Assembly (NCBI GenBank): GCA_948497845.1
Contig: CAOOMX010000003.1
Span: 1-52,839 of the forward strand
From: an uncultured Bacilli bacterium
Lineage (GTDB): Bacteria > Bacillota_I > Bacilli_A > RF39 > UBA660
Length of the DNA stretch: 52,839 nt
Direction: 5' to 3'
Shown: positions 24,987 through 33,588 of the stretch, piece after piece
Position numbering within the stretch: position 1 is the first letter of the stretch
Layout of the letters: every line of letters begins with the position of its first letter
Notes under the pieces: generated by a model
Databases searched by the model: none
Told to the model about the DNA's origin: nothing
Seen by the model: the letters and a program-made list of their open reading frames with translations, nothing else
Position numbers and translations under genes: made by a program

Positions 24987-25526
24987 TTATTTTTCAGTAC
25001 AAGAAGCGTTTCTATTTTTATGTAAATCTAAAAAATACGTTTTATATTCACTTACTGAAAATTTATTATTTGAATCTATATATTTTTTAACACCTGATCC
25101 TAAAACTGATTCCTTATCGATTTTATTTATTTCATAATTGTAAGTTATAACATAAGTTTTATTGCCTTTTTCTTCAATAGTTGCTTTAACTCCGTCATAC
25201 TCATTAGCTCTAGTTACATATCCATCTTCTTGTTCTTTTCTTCTTTTGTATTGTTCTTCTGTAGAGTATTCTTCTTCACGAATAGTCTTAATACTTATAA
25301 GAATCATATCTTTAGTATAAGTAAATTCCTCTGTACTTTTTGTATTAGATTCATATTCATTTTCTGCTTCACTTTCGTATGTACAAGTCATTACTGTATT
25401 TTTAGTTTCAGAAACATTATTATCATTGTTCGAATTATTTTGATTTTCTTTCTTTTCATTACCACAGCCTGTAGTTAAGCCTATGATCATAACACAACAT
25501 ATTACACCAAATAAAATTTTTTTCAT
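24987..25526 (-). CDS. DUF1307-like lipoprotein
   Basis: The signal peptide ends with lipobox LTTGC (residues about 18-22), so the mature protein is lipid-anchored outside the membrane. An Asn/Asp-rich linker is followed by a domain resembling DUF1307/YehR lipoproteins (TVMTCTYES..., VTRANEYDGVKATIEEKGNKTYVITY). Start ATG 25526 rather than the upstream GTG. It has the shared cassette promoter and terminator. Confidence 0.75.
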   Translation of the reverse strand: MKKILFGVICCVMIIGLTTGCGNEKKENQNNSNNDNNVSETKNTVMTCTYESEAENEYESNTKSTEEFTYTKDMILISIKTIREEEYSTEEQYKRRKEQEDGYVTRANEYDGVKATIEEKGNKTYVITYNYEINKIDKESVLGSGVKKYIDSNNKFSVSEYKTYFLDLHKNRNASCTEK

Positions 25527-25530
25527 AATT

Positions 25531-25574
25531 CCACTCACTTTCGTAAACTATTATAACATATTTTACGTAAATTA
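25531..25574 (-). promoter_or_regulatory. Cassette promoter, copy 1
   Basis: Minus strand: palindrome TTTACGTAAA, then an extended -10 (TGTTATAAT, TATAAT at 25555-25550), then TTTACGAAAGTGAGT leading to the start codon. The same arrangement occurs at 40600-40641 and 41284-41321. The TTTACG half-sites on both sides of the -10 look like operator sites. Confidence 0.7.
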
Positions 25575-25606
25575 AAAATATACGTTTTTAAAATTTATAC
25601 AAAATA

Positions 25607-25634
25607 AAAATAGTCCTGTACTAGCAACTATTTT
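25607..25634 (-). terminator. Terminator downstream of the relaxase operon
   Basis: AAAATAGT and ACTATTTT form an 8-bp stem followed by a T-rich stretch on the minus strand. The rest of the 25575-25730 gap also holds a perfect AGTTAAGT-AACA-ACTTAACT hairpin (25681-25700) of unknown role. Confidence 0.6.
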
Positions 25635-25730
25635 GGAAAGTGGTGTTGCCTGTGTGAAAGGCAAAGTTAAATGGTTCAATAGTTAAGTAACAACTTAACT
25701 ACTAGTAGTATAACATACTTCGACATAATA

Positions 25731-25970
25731 CTACAATAATACTTTTGAATCTTTTTTTAAATCATTAAAAGTACTTAATGCTGATTCTAGGCTACTGCGA
25801 TATTCTGCTCGTGATAAATAACCGTCTGTAAAGATAGCATCACATACAATAAAATGTTCTACATTATTTTCACTATAGACTAAATAACCGTTATCGCATT
25901 TATCTAAAATATGACACGTTCCTAAACCTGCATTTTCGATAACTTCATATTTTTTATAATCTTTTATCAT
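25731..25970 (-). CDS. Small unknown protein coupled to the relaxase
   Basis: 79 residues. Starts with ATGA overlapping the relaxase stop. Compact beta-rich pattern (YEVIENAGLGTCHILDKCDNGYLVYSENN). No known family, probably an accessory of the mobilisation module. Confidence 0.6.
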   Translation of the reverse strand: MIKDYKKYEVIENAGLGTCHILDKCDNGYLVYSENNVEHFIVCDAIFTDGYLSRAEYRSSLESALSTFNDLKKDSKVLL

Positions 25971-27415
25971 TTATAAACTCCTTTCTCATTTTCTGAAAGC
26001 ATTTGATAAAATTGCTCGGCAACTTTATCTTGCTGATATTTTAATCTCCCTAAAGCACTTGTTACAGCTTTTTGATAGGAATAATTTTTTTGAAAACTAT
26101 TTTTTAATAAATTTGTTTTTTTATTTTTCTTTTGATTAAGATAAACTAAAAGCACAGCCTCGTTCATAATATCATTTATGGAAATCGCTGATTTGGAAGT
26201 AAAGCGATTATTATAAACGTATAATGAATTATTGACGATAGCATTTAAAACATAATTGTCATATTTTTCTAATTTATCTTGAACTAGCTTACTGTCTTTT
26301 GCATCTTCAAATCCTACATTACTAATATGATTTTCAATATCTATATTCTTAAAGATAGTATTGATTTCTTCGATGCTTTTATCTATTTCTTTTTTTGATA
26401 AATTGATTTCTTTAGAAGAAAGAATATTTTTCTTTATGTCCTGTGTAAGCAATCTAATTTCTTTACCTATATGATTTTTTGGAAGAGAATTATATTTGAT
26501 ATGTTTAGAATTTTGTCTTACCTGATTTAATAAATAACCTAATCTTAATATTTTGTATTCTAAATCTATATTTTTAATATTCTTTAAAGTAAAACTTCTT
26601 TCTTTTGGATTGAAAAACTTTTTATATTCTTCCAAACTTTGATTTAATTTTATAAGAGATGGAGTAAATACCTTTGCCCTCTCAATAGAGAGGATAGATT
26701 GACGTTTCATAAAATTTAATTCTTCCTCATTAAGATTTAATCGTTGTTTGAAGTGAAGTTTATTATCTGTAGTACGATACGATTCTTTTTTTTCAATAAA
26801 ACCGATATGGAAATGATAATTATTTCTATCTACAGCCGAGTGAAGAGCTACTACCCAATCCATTGTTTGATTTGGATTTTCATAGCCACACCTTTTTAAA
26901 AACATAGGCATTATTTTTGTAGCAAGTTCTTTTTGTAATTCATCAATACCAATATTCTGATCGACATAATCTTTATTAAAAGATAAAACGGATAAATGAA
27001 TATTACTTTTATCAAAAAGTTTAGACCAGTAAAAATTTTTTTTACAGGCTTCGGAATCACTAACGTATTTACCTGACTTATCCATCATCATCTTTTCACG
27101 TTTCATTGAATTTAATTCCATGATAGATGATTCTTTTTTACCACCCATCATATAATCAAAAAGGTTAGAATTATTTTCTAAATCTTTCAAAGATATATTG
27201 GCTTTTTCTTCATTACGAGAATAAGTCATATATCCACTTTTTCCAAAAAGATAATCTTTTGCTTGACGAGAATAATCTTCTTTGTTCTTACATTGTTTGA
27301 AAATTCTTTTATCTGTTTTTCTATCCTTACCCTTATAAAGTTTATAATCGTTGTCTTTATTATTGACAGCAAAGAAAGGGTTATCAATAAAAACTACTTT
27401 AGGACTACTCATCAT
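25967..27415 (-). CDS. MobL-like relaxase
   Basis: Nicks oriT and pilots the transferred strand. The N-terminal region (about residues 1-230) holds the metal-binding histidine motif in NNYHFHIGF, preceded by TMDWVVALHSAVD as in MobL/MobP-type HUH relaxases. Candidate catalytic tyrosines are not assigned. The C-terminal half is helical and lysine-rich. The genes directly upstream encode a ribbon-helix-helix-like protein and a helical protein, and the oriT-like dyads lie upstream of those. It ends by ATGA overlap with the next gene. Confidence 0.75.
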   Translation of the reverse strand: MMSSPKVVFIDNPFFAVNNKDNDYKLYKGKDRKTDKRIFKQCKNKEDYSRQAKDYLFGKSGYMTYSRNEEKANISLKDLENNSNLFDYMMGGKKESSIMELNSMKREKMMMDKSGKYVSDSEACKKNFYWSKLFDKSNIHLSVLSFNKDYVDQNIGIDELQKELATKIMPMFLKRCGYENPNQTMDWVVALHSAVDRNNYHFHIGFIEKKESYRTTDNKLHFKQRLNLNEEELNFMKRQSILSIERAKVFTPSLIKLNQSLEEYKKFFNPKERSFTLKNIKNIDLEYKILRLGYLLNQVRQNSKHIKYNSLPKNHIGKEIRLLTQDIKKNILSSKEINLSKKEIDKSIEEINTIFKNIDIENHISNVGFEDAKDSKLVQDKLEKYDNYVLNAIVNNSLYVYNNRFTSKSAISINDIMNEAVLLVYLNQKKNKKTNLLKNSFQKNYSYQKAVTSALGRLKYQQDKVAEQFYQMLSENEKGVYK

Positions 27416-27638
27416 TATTCGCCATTTCTAGAACTGATTTTATTTCCTCTAGCAGGGAGATAATCTCTTCCTCTTTAAAGGCTTTGAATTTTAATTCTTC
27501 GTATTTTAAAATACCAAGTTCAAGTAAATATTCTAATGTTTTATATGAATATGGCTGATTGATTTCTGTACCTATTATGTCAATTTTATCATTGATAGAT
27601 TTTTTTAGACGGATACATTTTTTTATAATTCTCTCCAT
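27405..27638 (-). CDS. Small helical protein of the mobilisation operon
   Basis: 77 residues, highly charged and helical (KAFKEEEIISLLEEIKSVLEM). It overlaps the relaxase start by 11 bases and follows the RHH-like gene by 3 bases. It could be a relaxosome accessory. No family recognised. Confidence 0.6.
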   Translation of the reverse strand: MERIIKKCIRLKKSINDKIDIIGTEINQPYSYKTLEYLLELGILKYEELKFKAFKEEEIISLLEEIKSVLEMANNDE

Positions 27639-27641
27639 AAA

Positions 27642-27965
27642 CTAATCCCACATTTTAAATTTATTTTTCTTGATATTATCATAAAATGAATTAAGATATT
27701 TGTCATCTTTAGGATCAATATTTTCACGGAAACCCAAATTAGAAAATGTCTGTTCCTCCAAACTTTTGATTAAAAAAACTGTAGATAATATTTTTTCTAA
27801 TTTATTATCAATATTGCTAATGTTGTAAAAAATTTTCTCATATTCAAAAAACGTTTTTATGATTTCATTGATAGCTTTATTCTTTGTAGTTATCTTATTT
27901 AACTTCATATAACTTTTGATTTTATCTTCTAAATAATCATCGATATTAACTGAACCTCTTGCCAT
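27642..27965 (-). CDS. Ribbon-helix-helix-like relaxosome protein
   Basis: 107 residues. The N-terminus MARGSVNIDDYLEDKIKSYMK with NKAINEIIKTFF fits an RHH DNA-binding fold, followed by a short coiled coil. First gene after the oriT-like region, so it probably binds oriT with the relaxase (inference from order and fold). Confidence 0.6.
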   Translation of the reverse strand: MARGSVNIDDYLEDKIKSYMKLNKITTKNKAINEIIKTFFEYEKIFYNISNIDNKLEKILSTVFLIKSLEEQTFSNLGFRENIDPKDDKYLNSFYDNIKKNKFKMWD

Positions 27966-28177
27966 ATTATACCTCTATTTAGGGTGTAGATATGAGAACG
28001 GGATATGATAATTGCCACCTTATAACGTCAAAACCCTTATTTCATAAGGCTTGACGAGGTGGCAAAACAATTTTCGCACTTGCGAAAATGACACCAATTC
28101 CCATAAAAAAGTACACCAAGTATTATATACACCTAGATTTTATAAGGAAAGGGAGAGGTGCAAAAATGGTGCAATTT
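27966..28177. other. Candidate oriT region
   Basis: A non-coding gap upstream of the mobilisation operon with nested dyads. TTGCCACCT (28012-28020) pairs AGGTGGCAA (28057-28065), enclosing GTCAA/TTGAC and CCTTAT-TTC-ATAAGG. Next to it is a perfect 9-bp hairpin ATTTTCGCA-CT-TGCGAAAAT (28070-28089). A minus-strand TATAAT (28127-28122) could drive the operon. Hairpins next to a relaxase operon are typical of origins of transfer. The nick site cannot be fixed from sequence alone. Confidence 0.6.
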
Positions 28178-28642
28178 CTAATTATTGCTATTGATAGGCT
28201 TTTTTAAGTCTTTTTCTAATTCAAGACTATTTGAAGATAATTCTTGTGTATTTGTTTCTAATTCTAGCATTTTAGTTTTATAAATTTCATTAGCTTGTTT
28301 GATTTCATTTATTACTAATTCTAATTTATATTGCTTATTAAAATAATTTTTTTTAGTTAAATAAGATTCGTCTTTCATTGATGAATTATTATTGACTTTA
28401 TAAATAAAAGCACCATAATAATTATGCTCGTTATAATAGATTAAACTTACATCTCTTGCTTTGTTTTTATATTTTAAATTATAAAACTTGATCTTGTCGA
28501 TATTATTATTATCTAGCAATTCAATGTCAAAATCAATTCCATATTTTTGTTTTATATTTTCTAATTTTCTTTTAAATTCTAATTTCAAATCATCTTGTTT
28601 TTTGATTTTTTCTTTTAACTTCTTATCACTTGTTATACTCAA
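28178..28642 (-). CDS. Unknown helical ICE protein
   Basis: About 154 residues with N- and C-terminal helices (KKQDDLKLEFKRKLENIKQK; LELETNTQELSSNSLELEKDL) around a small beta part. AAAGGAG lies 8 bases before TTG 28642 but only 2 bases before ATG 28648, so TTG is preferred. It overlaps the primase gene by 17 bases. Confidence 0.6.
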   Translation of the reverse strand: MSITSDKKLKEKIKKQDDLKLEFKRKLENIKQKYGIDFDIELLDNNNIDKIKFYNLKYKNKARDVSLIYYNEHNYYGAFIYKVNNNSSMKDESYLTKKNYFNKQYKLELVINEIKQANEIYKTKMLELETNTQELSSNSLELEKDLKKPINSNN

Positions 28643-29612
28643 AAGCATCACTCCTTTTTAACATAGTTTGATAGCAAATATATTGATATTGTTCATAAAA
28701 ATAATGAAGAGTTTTGACAAACCTTTCTTTATCTTCTGAACAAAAAACTTTATTTATATCTTTATATTTTCCGTCATCGATTGTACTTATTAAGTCATTA
28801 CAAAAAGATGGAATATTCAATTTATCAAGTTCGTCTTTTAATTCTTGCTGTGCTTTTCTTCCTGCACTATCATTGTCTAAAGCTAATATAAAACATCCTT
28901 TATAATCATAATCTTTACATAAGGAGAGTAGCCTACTTGTATTTGTTGTTCCATTAAGACTTACTGTTTGAATTTCGGGTATTACTGATTCTAAACTCAA
29001 ACTATCAATGATACTCTCTGTAACATATATTATAGAATTATTATCACTATATTTGATAAGATTTTCATTGAAAAGATAACTTGTTCCTTTTGATTTATAT
29101 TTTCCATTGGAAGTAGTAGAACGTGCAAAGTAGCTATGATCGTTCAATGGAAAGACTACAAGCTGTCTTTTATCATCGTAGCCAATTCGATATTTAACGA
29201 GGAGATTATCTTTAATTCCACGTCCTGCAAGATAATGACATTGTGTAGTTTTTTTTAAGCAATTATTAAAATATTTTGTAAAATCTTTTTCGATATAATC
29301 AACTTCTTTAACTGTAGTTATTGGAACAATTTTATCAAGCTCGTTAAAAATTTCTGCCAATTTGTTATGCTTTTCACGAAAGTTAGTAATACCGAATTGT
29401 ATTTCTATCAAGTCGTAAATATCATACCAAACATTACACGAAAAACATTTGCACTTGTTATGACGGGGAGAATAAGACATACTAGGATTATTATCGGGAT
29501 GGTTAGGATTAAGACAATGGAAATTATTTTTTAAATTGTTTATACCACAATAAGCTGTAAGATATTGAGGTAAGTAACTTTTGAATTTTTGTATTTCTGA
29601 TTCTTCAATCAT
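28626..29612 (-). CDS. DnaG-like primase (CHC2 zinc finger + Toprim)
   Basis: 328 residues. CHC2-type zinc ligands Cys33, His38, Cys56 and Cys59 lie in FHCLNPNHPD...NKCKCFSC. The Toprim fold follows with the Glu motif (VTESIIDSLSL) and LALDNDSAGRKA. It lacks the C-terminal helicase-binding domain of chromosomal DnaG. It probably primes the complementary strand in recipients or supports element replication. Confidence 0.85.
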   Translation of the reverse strand: MIEESEIQKFKSYLPQYLTAYCGINNLKNNFHCLNPNHPDNNPSMSYSPRHNKCKCFSCNVWYDIYDLIEIQFGITNFREKHNKLAEIFNELDKIVPITTVKEVDYIEKDFTKYFNNCLKKTTQCHYLAGRGIKDNLLVKYRIGYDDKRQLVVFPLNDHSYFARSTTSNGKYKSKGTSYLFNENLIKYSDNNSIIYVTESIIDSLSLESVIPEIQTVSLNGTTNTSRLLSLCKDYDYKGCFILALDNDSAGRKAQQELKDELDKLNIPSFCNDLISTIDDGKYKDINKVFCSEDKERFVKTLHYFYEQYQYICYQTMLKRSDAFEYNK

Positions 29613-29614
29613 TT

Positions 29615-30202
29615 TTATTCCAATTCATAACTGCTACTCAAGTCTTTACCTAATGTGTCAAATTCTAAAATATTACAGCCAGTTTGTTCACTTAACTTTA
29701 AATCATGTTCTTTATATACGTTGTAGTTATCATAAACATATTTTTTTGCTTCCTGTAATGTTCCAAAACTTTTAAAGAACGTGTTATCTCTATGCACAGA
29801 AATGTAATTGCTATTATCGAACCAAAACAATTTAAAATTAAATTCTAAATTAGCTTTATCTTTCAATGAATAAATACAGTTTGTTTTTTGAAAATCTTTT
29901 AGATTACCATCATAAGTAATACAAAAGTCATCAGTTATACAATTTAGAATTAAATCTTTTTGATTTTTTAAATCATTACTTATTAAAGTATAACCACCTT
30001 CGCCAAAATCAAAACTAGTAACATTATTATCAGTATATATCAATTTCATTGTATGATTTTTGCCTTTTGAAAGATAAATAAAATCTAGTGTTGGATCTAA
30101 TCCCAATGAGATTAACTCAACTTTTTTATTTTCTTTTACTTTTAGTAGAATAGACGAATTATTATTTTCTTGTATCTCAACTATATCGCATAATTTTATC
30201 AT
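29615..30202 (-). CDS. Unknown ICE accessory protein
   Basis: 195 residues, beta-rich (DIVEIQENNNSSILLKVKEN) with a C-terminal segment GTLQEAKKYVYDNYNVYKE resembling LPD-type domains of conjugative elements. The gene ends 2 bases before the primase start region. No catalytic motif. Confidence 0.55.
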   Translation of the reverse strand: MIKLCDIVEIQENNNSSILLKVKENKKVELISLGLDPTLDFIYLSKGKNHTMKLIYTDNNVTSFDFGEGGYTLISNDLKNQKDLILNCITDDFCITYDGNLKDFQKTNCIYSLKDKANLEFNFKLFWFDNSNYISVHRDNTFFKSFGTLQEAKKYVYDNYNVYKEHDLKLSEQTGCNILEFDTLGKDLSSSYELE

Positions 30203-30465
30203 ACTTTATTTTCCTTTTTTTGATTATTTTGATTAAAAGAAAATATGGAGTTAATTTCATCAATAAAAAATTGATTTGATATAATTTTAGCTTTAAGTAA
30301 AGCCTTTAAAAGTGAATCTGTTGTTTTCTTGATTTTTTCTTGCAATTTATGATTTTCTTTTTCTAATTCTTTGATTTTAGTTAAAAGACTATTTCTTTCT
30401 TTTTCATAATCGTTTAATTTTGTACTAATCATTTGAAATTCTGAAATAAATTTATTCGTATTCAA
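30199..30465 (-). CDS. Coiled-coil protein
   Basis: 88 residues, mostly one coiled coil (NDYEKERNSLLTKIKELEKENHKLQEKIKK). TTG start with AGGAGG 9 bases upstream, inside the 3' end of the preceding gene. 4-base overlap with the next. Function unknown. Confidence 0.55.
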   Translation of the reverse strand: MNTNKFISEFQMISTKLNDYEKERNSLLTKIKELEKENHKLQEKIKKTTDSLLKALLKAKIISNQFFIDEINSIFSFNQNNQKKENKV

Positions 30466-30916
30466 AACCTAATTCCTCCTTTTCATTTTCTAATTGTATT
30501 ATTTTTTCTTTTGCTAGGTTTAAGCCATTTTTTAAGGCTGGACTATTTTCTATATCTTGACTTGTGTAACCAAGTTCCTCAATAACTCTTGTTAAATCTC
30601 TGTCATAGCCAAACTCATGATTGTTAAGTTCAGTAAAGAACATATCATAAATAAAGCCTGTACCAGTTTTATCATTTTTTATTAAAGTAGCTTTTTCTTG
30701 CTGATGACTAATAAGCATATCTCCCCAAGATTTGAGATTTTCTTTTGCCATGCAAACACCATTTTTTAGTAGCACAAGTTTGTCCTGATCCTTTTCTGTA
30801 AGTCCTATTTTTTTAAGTCCATTTTTTAACTGTTCTTTCTTTAGAGCAACAAAAAAAGGAAAATTATCTAAATCTTTTTGATGACGTTTTTTCATTTCTT
30901 TATACTGATTCAATAT
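30452..30916 (-). CDS. ICE protein with two similar helical repeats, possible AUA start
   Basis: About 154 residues. KNGLKKIGLTEKDQDKLVLLKNGVCMAKENL near the N-terminus is echoed by IEELGYTSQDIENSPALKNGLNLAKEKI near the C-terminus, so the protein may be an internal duplication. Start choice is uncertain: AAAGG at 30929-30925 overlaps a GTG and is 2 bases from a TTG, but is 8 bases from ATA 30916. This matches the AUA starts of other genes of the element. Confidence 0.55.
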   Translation of the reverse strand: MLNQYKEMKKRHQKDLDNFPFFVALKKEQLKNGLKKIGLTEKDQDKLVLLKNGVCMAKENLKSWGDMLISHQQEKATLIKNDKTGTGFIYDMFFTELNNHEFGYDRDLTRVIEELGYTSQDIENSPALKNGLNLAKEKIIQLENEKEELGFEYE

Positions 30917-30931
30917 ATCCAACACCTTTCT

Positions 30932-31597
30932 TTATTTTTGTGATTCATATTCATTACTATTAGAAGAGTATTCCCTTAATAGATAAAGTTTATCTTCTTG
31001 TAATATTTCGCATATATCATCAGAACGAATTTTCTCTAAATCGTCCAATGAAAGAAATTCTTTAATATAAACTGCTCTTGTTAATTCTTCTGCCAAATAC
31101 ATAGGGTTTAAATAATTGGTATTATTTCTATAACAAATTTTCATAAGCCTGCCTAAATCTTCAACAGGTATGTCATTTTTCGTATTTTTAATTCCTAAAT
31201 AAAAACCAAAGTCATCATAGTTAAAATCTTCGGGAACACTTTTACTAACTTCTTGATATTTTTTTAAATTTTCAAGTATTTCTAATCTTTTATCCATTAT
31301 GTTAGTTTTTATAAGTGTTCTTCTAATTTCCTTTTCCATATACTCAAAAGGATTGAAATTTTTGGGATCAACTCCATCCCCATAATAGTGTGAGAGAGGA
31401 AACAAATCATAACTTTTATCTCGAGTAACACGATATTCGTTAGTGTTTAAATCATATAACATATATTCTTTGCCATCAGGAGCATTTAAACAACCCGATC
31501 CATCAGCATATTTCTCCCAGTACCAACCATCAGGAAGTAGTTTTGCTTTTTCACGTTTCACATTTGAAAAGCAAAAATCTTCGTTATAACTGCTCAT
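30932..31597 (-). CDS. Unknown ICE accessory protein
   Basis: 221 residues. The N-terminal GWYWEKYADGSGCLNAPDGKEYMLYDLNTNEY looks like a small beta domain. The remainder is acidic and helical. Fifth gene upstream of the primase, in the same tightly packed minus-strand operon. Confidence 0.6.
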   Translation of the reverse strand: MSSYNEDFCFSNVKREKAKLLPDGWYWEKYADGSGCLNAPDGKEYMLYDLNTNEYRVTRDKSYDLFPLSHYYGDGVDPKNFNPFEYMEKEIRRTLIKTNIMDKRLEILENLKKYQEVSKSVPEDFNYDDFGFYLGIKNTKNDIPVEDLGRLMKICYRNNTNYLNPMYLAEELTRAVYIKEFLSLDDLEKIRSDDICEILQEDKLYLLREYSSNSNEYESQK

Positions 31598-31599
31598 TA

Positions 31600-31878
31600 C
31601 TATTTATCTCCATATCTCAAACGGAATACTAGTTCAAAGTACCCTGCTAGGGTAAGCATACGAACTAAATCTAATTTCAAAATAGAAGAAAGTCTTACTA
31701 AATTGTTTGGATTGATATTGATTATTTCGGCTCTTTCTATTTTATGGATGGTTCTATAATTGATATTAGATAAAACAGCCAAAGAACGTAAAGACATATT
31801 ATTTTCTATACGAGCATCTTTGATATATTTGCCTAAACGAATAAGATTTTGTTCTGCGATAGAGTTAAGCGACTTCAA
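31600..31878 (-). CDS. XRE-family transcriptional regulator
   Basis: 92 residues with a Cro/CI-type HTH (IKDARIENNMSLRSLAVLSNINYRTIHKIER). TTG start, overlapping the upstream gene by 14 bases. The position within the transfer operon suggests feedback control of the element. Confidence 0.75.
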   Translation of the reverse strand: MKSLNSIAEQNLIRLGKYIKDARIENNMSLRSLAVLSNINYRTIHKIERAEIININPNNLVRLSSILKLDLVRMLTLAGYFELVFRLRYGDK

Positions 31879-32551
31879 GACCGTTTTCCTTTTCTACAGT
31901 TGGTATATGATGTAGTATTTCTTCGACATGGTAAAACTTATATATATCGTTGATGGAATCGCCAATAAGGAAATATTTATTATCACTATTATATATTTGT
32001 AAGGCATCATCACATTTCATATAGTTATCTAACCGATAGTATTTTTCAAAGTTATCTTTATCAGGTCGAACATAACGAAAACATTTGTCATTTTCCATTA
32101 AGAAAATAATGTATTTTGAAATATAGCCATTATCCCACAATTCTTTACCACGTTGATATAATTTTTTAAAATTTTCCTCTGATAAATCGAGAGTGATAGC
32201 CTCACACTTATTATTTTCATTTACACCCTCTAACGTTATAGCAACTAAATTCATAGAGTTAGTTGGAATAACACGATCTTTATCATTGATATATAAGTTT
32301 AATTTATCTAAAAATTTTGTTTGTCTATGTTCAGTAATATTGATAATTTCATCAGGAAACATACAGGAATTACACTTATTACATTTATCTACTTCGGGAA
32401 CATCACTATCGTAAAATTTCTCAAAGTATTTTCGTGATAATTTATTAGAATTAGAAAAATTATCAATTCTTTTATATTCATTATCACAATGTTCGCATTT
32501 TTCATTGATTTTTACAGAATAAAAATAATTATTTAAAGTGTTTTCTTTTAT
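31865..32551 (-). CDS. Zinc-finger-like ICE protein with AUA (or AUU) start
   Basis: The only ATG (32362) has no ribosome site, whereas the frame is open for 63 more codons. That stretch contains CEHC and, just before the ATG, CNKCNSC, a plausible two-CxxC zinc-binding unit. AAGGAGG (32566-32560) lies 8 bases before ATA 32551-32549 and 5 bases before ATT 32554-32552. Starting at the ATA gives 228 residues. The remainder (EAITLDLSEENFKKLYQRGKEL) has no known family. It lies between the M23 peptidase and a regulator. Confidence 0.65.
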   Translation of the reverse strand: MKENTLNNYFYSVKINEKCEHCDNEYKRIDNFSNSNKLSRKYFEKFYDSDVPEVDKCNKCNSCMFPDEIINITEHRQTKFLDKLNLYINDKDRVIPTNSMNLVAITLEGVNENNKCEAITLDLSEENFKKLYQRGKELWDNGYISKYIIFLMENDKCFRYVRPDKDNFEKYYRLDNYMKCDDALQIYNSDNKYFLIGDSINDIYKFYHVEEILHHIPTVEKENGLEVA

Positions 32552-32571
32552 AATATCTACCTCCTTAATTT

Positions 32572-33588
32572 TTAATCTTGATAAAGTGTGTTTTCACTAA
32601 AATTGATAAAATAAAAAGCATCCAAACGGATACCTGATTCTGTATTTAACCCTAAATGTAAATGATTTCCTGTACTTTGACCTGTAGTACCAACTTTCGC
32701 TATTAACTGACCTTTATTAACCGTATTTCCTACAATCATTTTAGAAGTATAACTATTAGGAAATAAGTGAGCATAAGTAACAATATCATTTGTACCATCA
32801 CACTTAATTTTTATAATATTACCTGTTTTATTTTTCGGCTCGGATTGTTGATTAAATGGTATATTCTCATTTTGAGTGAAAGTAACTGAATCAATGACAC
32901 CATCACAAATAGAATAGACATTTGTTTCAGCACTTGCACCTAAATCCCAACCACTATGGAAATTTACATTTGCTTGTTCAGAACTTGATAATCCTAAATC
33001 AACATTTCTTTTCTCATTTACCATAGAGGTAATACCTGAAACTGTTTCTTTTTTTAAAGGGGAAACATACGGAAGATTATAGTATGAATTGGTATATATT
33101 AAATTATGTTCTGTAACATAGCTTTCGCTACATAAGTCAACCATACTAGAATTATACTCTAAATTATATGATGGCTTTCCTAGACTGCTGTAAGTAGGAA
33201 ATTTTTTTATATATTGACACATCTCACTTGTAGGGATCATTTGCTTTTCTTCAAAGTTAATATTTTTGATATAGGCATCTTCCCATTTTTCAAATGGTAA
33301 ATCATTGGGATTAGTAATATTGTTAGTTTCCTGTAAATACCATACTATACGTTCCATACTGACATATCCATAGTCAAAAAGATACTTATTTAATAAACTT
33401 CTATAGGTATCGGCATACAAGTCATTATTTTCTAAATAGCTTTGTTTTCGTAATCCCTCATAATTTTTAGCATCTATCTCACTTCCTACAGAGAAACCTA
33501 AAACTGCTAAAACAGATATAACAAGAAAAAAGAAAGCAAAAAGGAAAAAGAAGATAGCAACTAATTTAATTATTAGAAACTTTTTCAT
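32572..33588 (-). CDS. Membrane-anchored M23 peptidase of the T4SS
   Basis: 338 residues. One N-terminal membrane helix (about 5-33), a roughly 140-residue linker domain, and a C-terminal LytM/M23 domain with HSGWDLG and HLHLGL zinc motifs (about 215-325). It would cut peptidoglycan cross-links to open the wall for the transfer channel, the job done in Tn916 by the unrelated lysozyme/NlpC-type CwlT. Its start overlaps virB4 by 23 bases. Confidence 0.82.
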   Translation of the reverse strand: MKKFLIIKLVAIFFFLFAFFFLVISVLAVLGFSVGSEIDAKNYEGLRKQSYLENNDLYADTYRSLLNKYLFDYGYVSMERIVWYLQETNNITNPNDLPFEKWEDAYIKNINFEEKQMIPTSEMCQYIKKFPTYSSLGKPSYNLEYNSSMVDLCSESYVTEHNLIYTNSYYNLPYVSPLKKETVSGITSMVNEKRNVDLGLSSSEQANVNFHSGWDLGASAETNVYSICDGVIDSVTFTQNENIPFNQQSEPKNKTGNIIKIKCDGTNDIVTYAHLFPNSYTSKMIVGNTVNKGQLIAKVGTTGQSTGNHLHLGLNTESGIRLDAFYFINFSENTLYQD

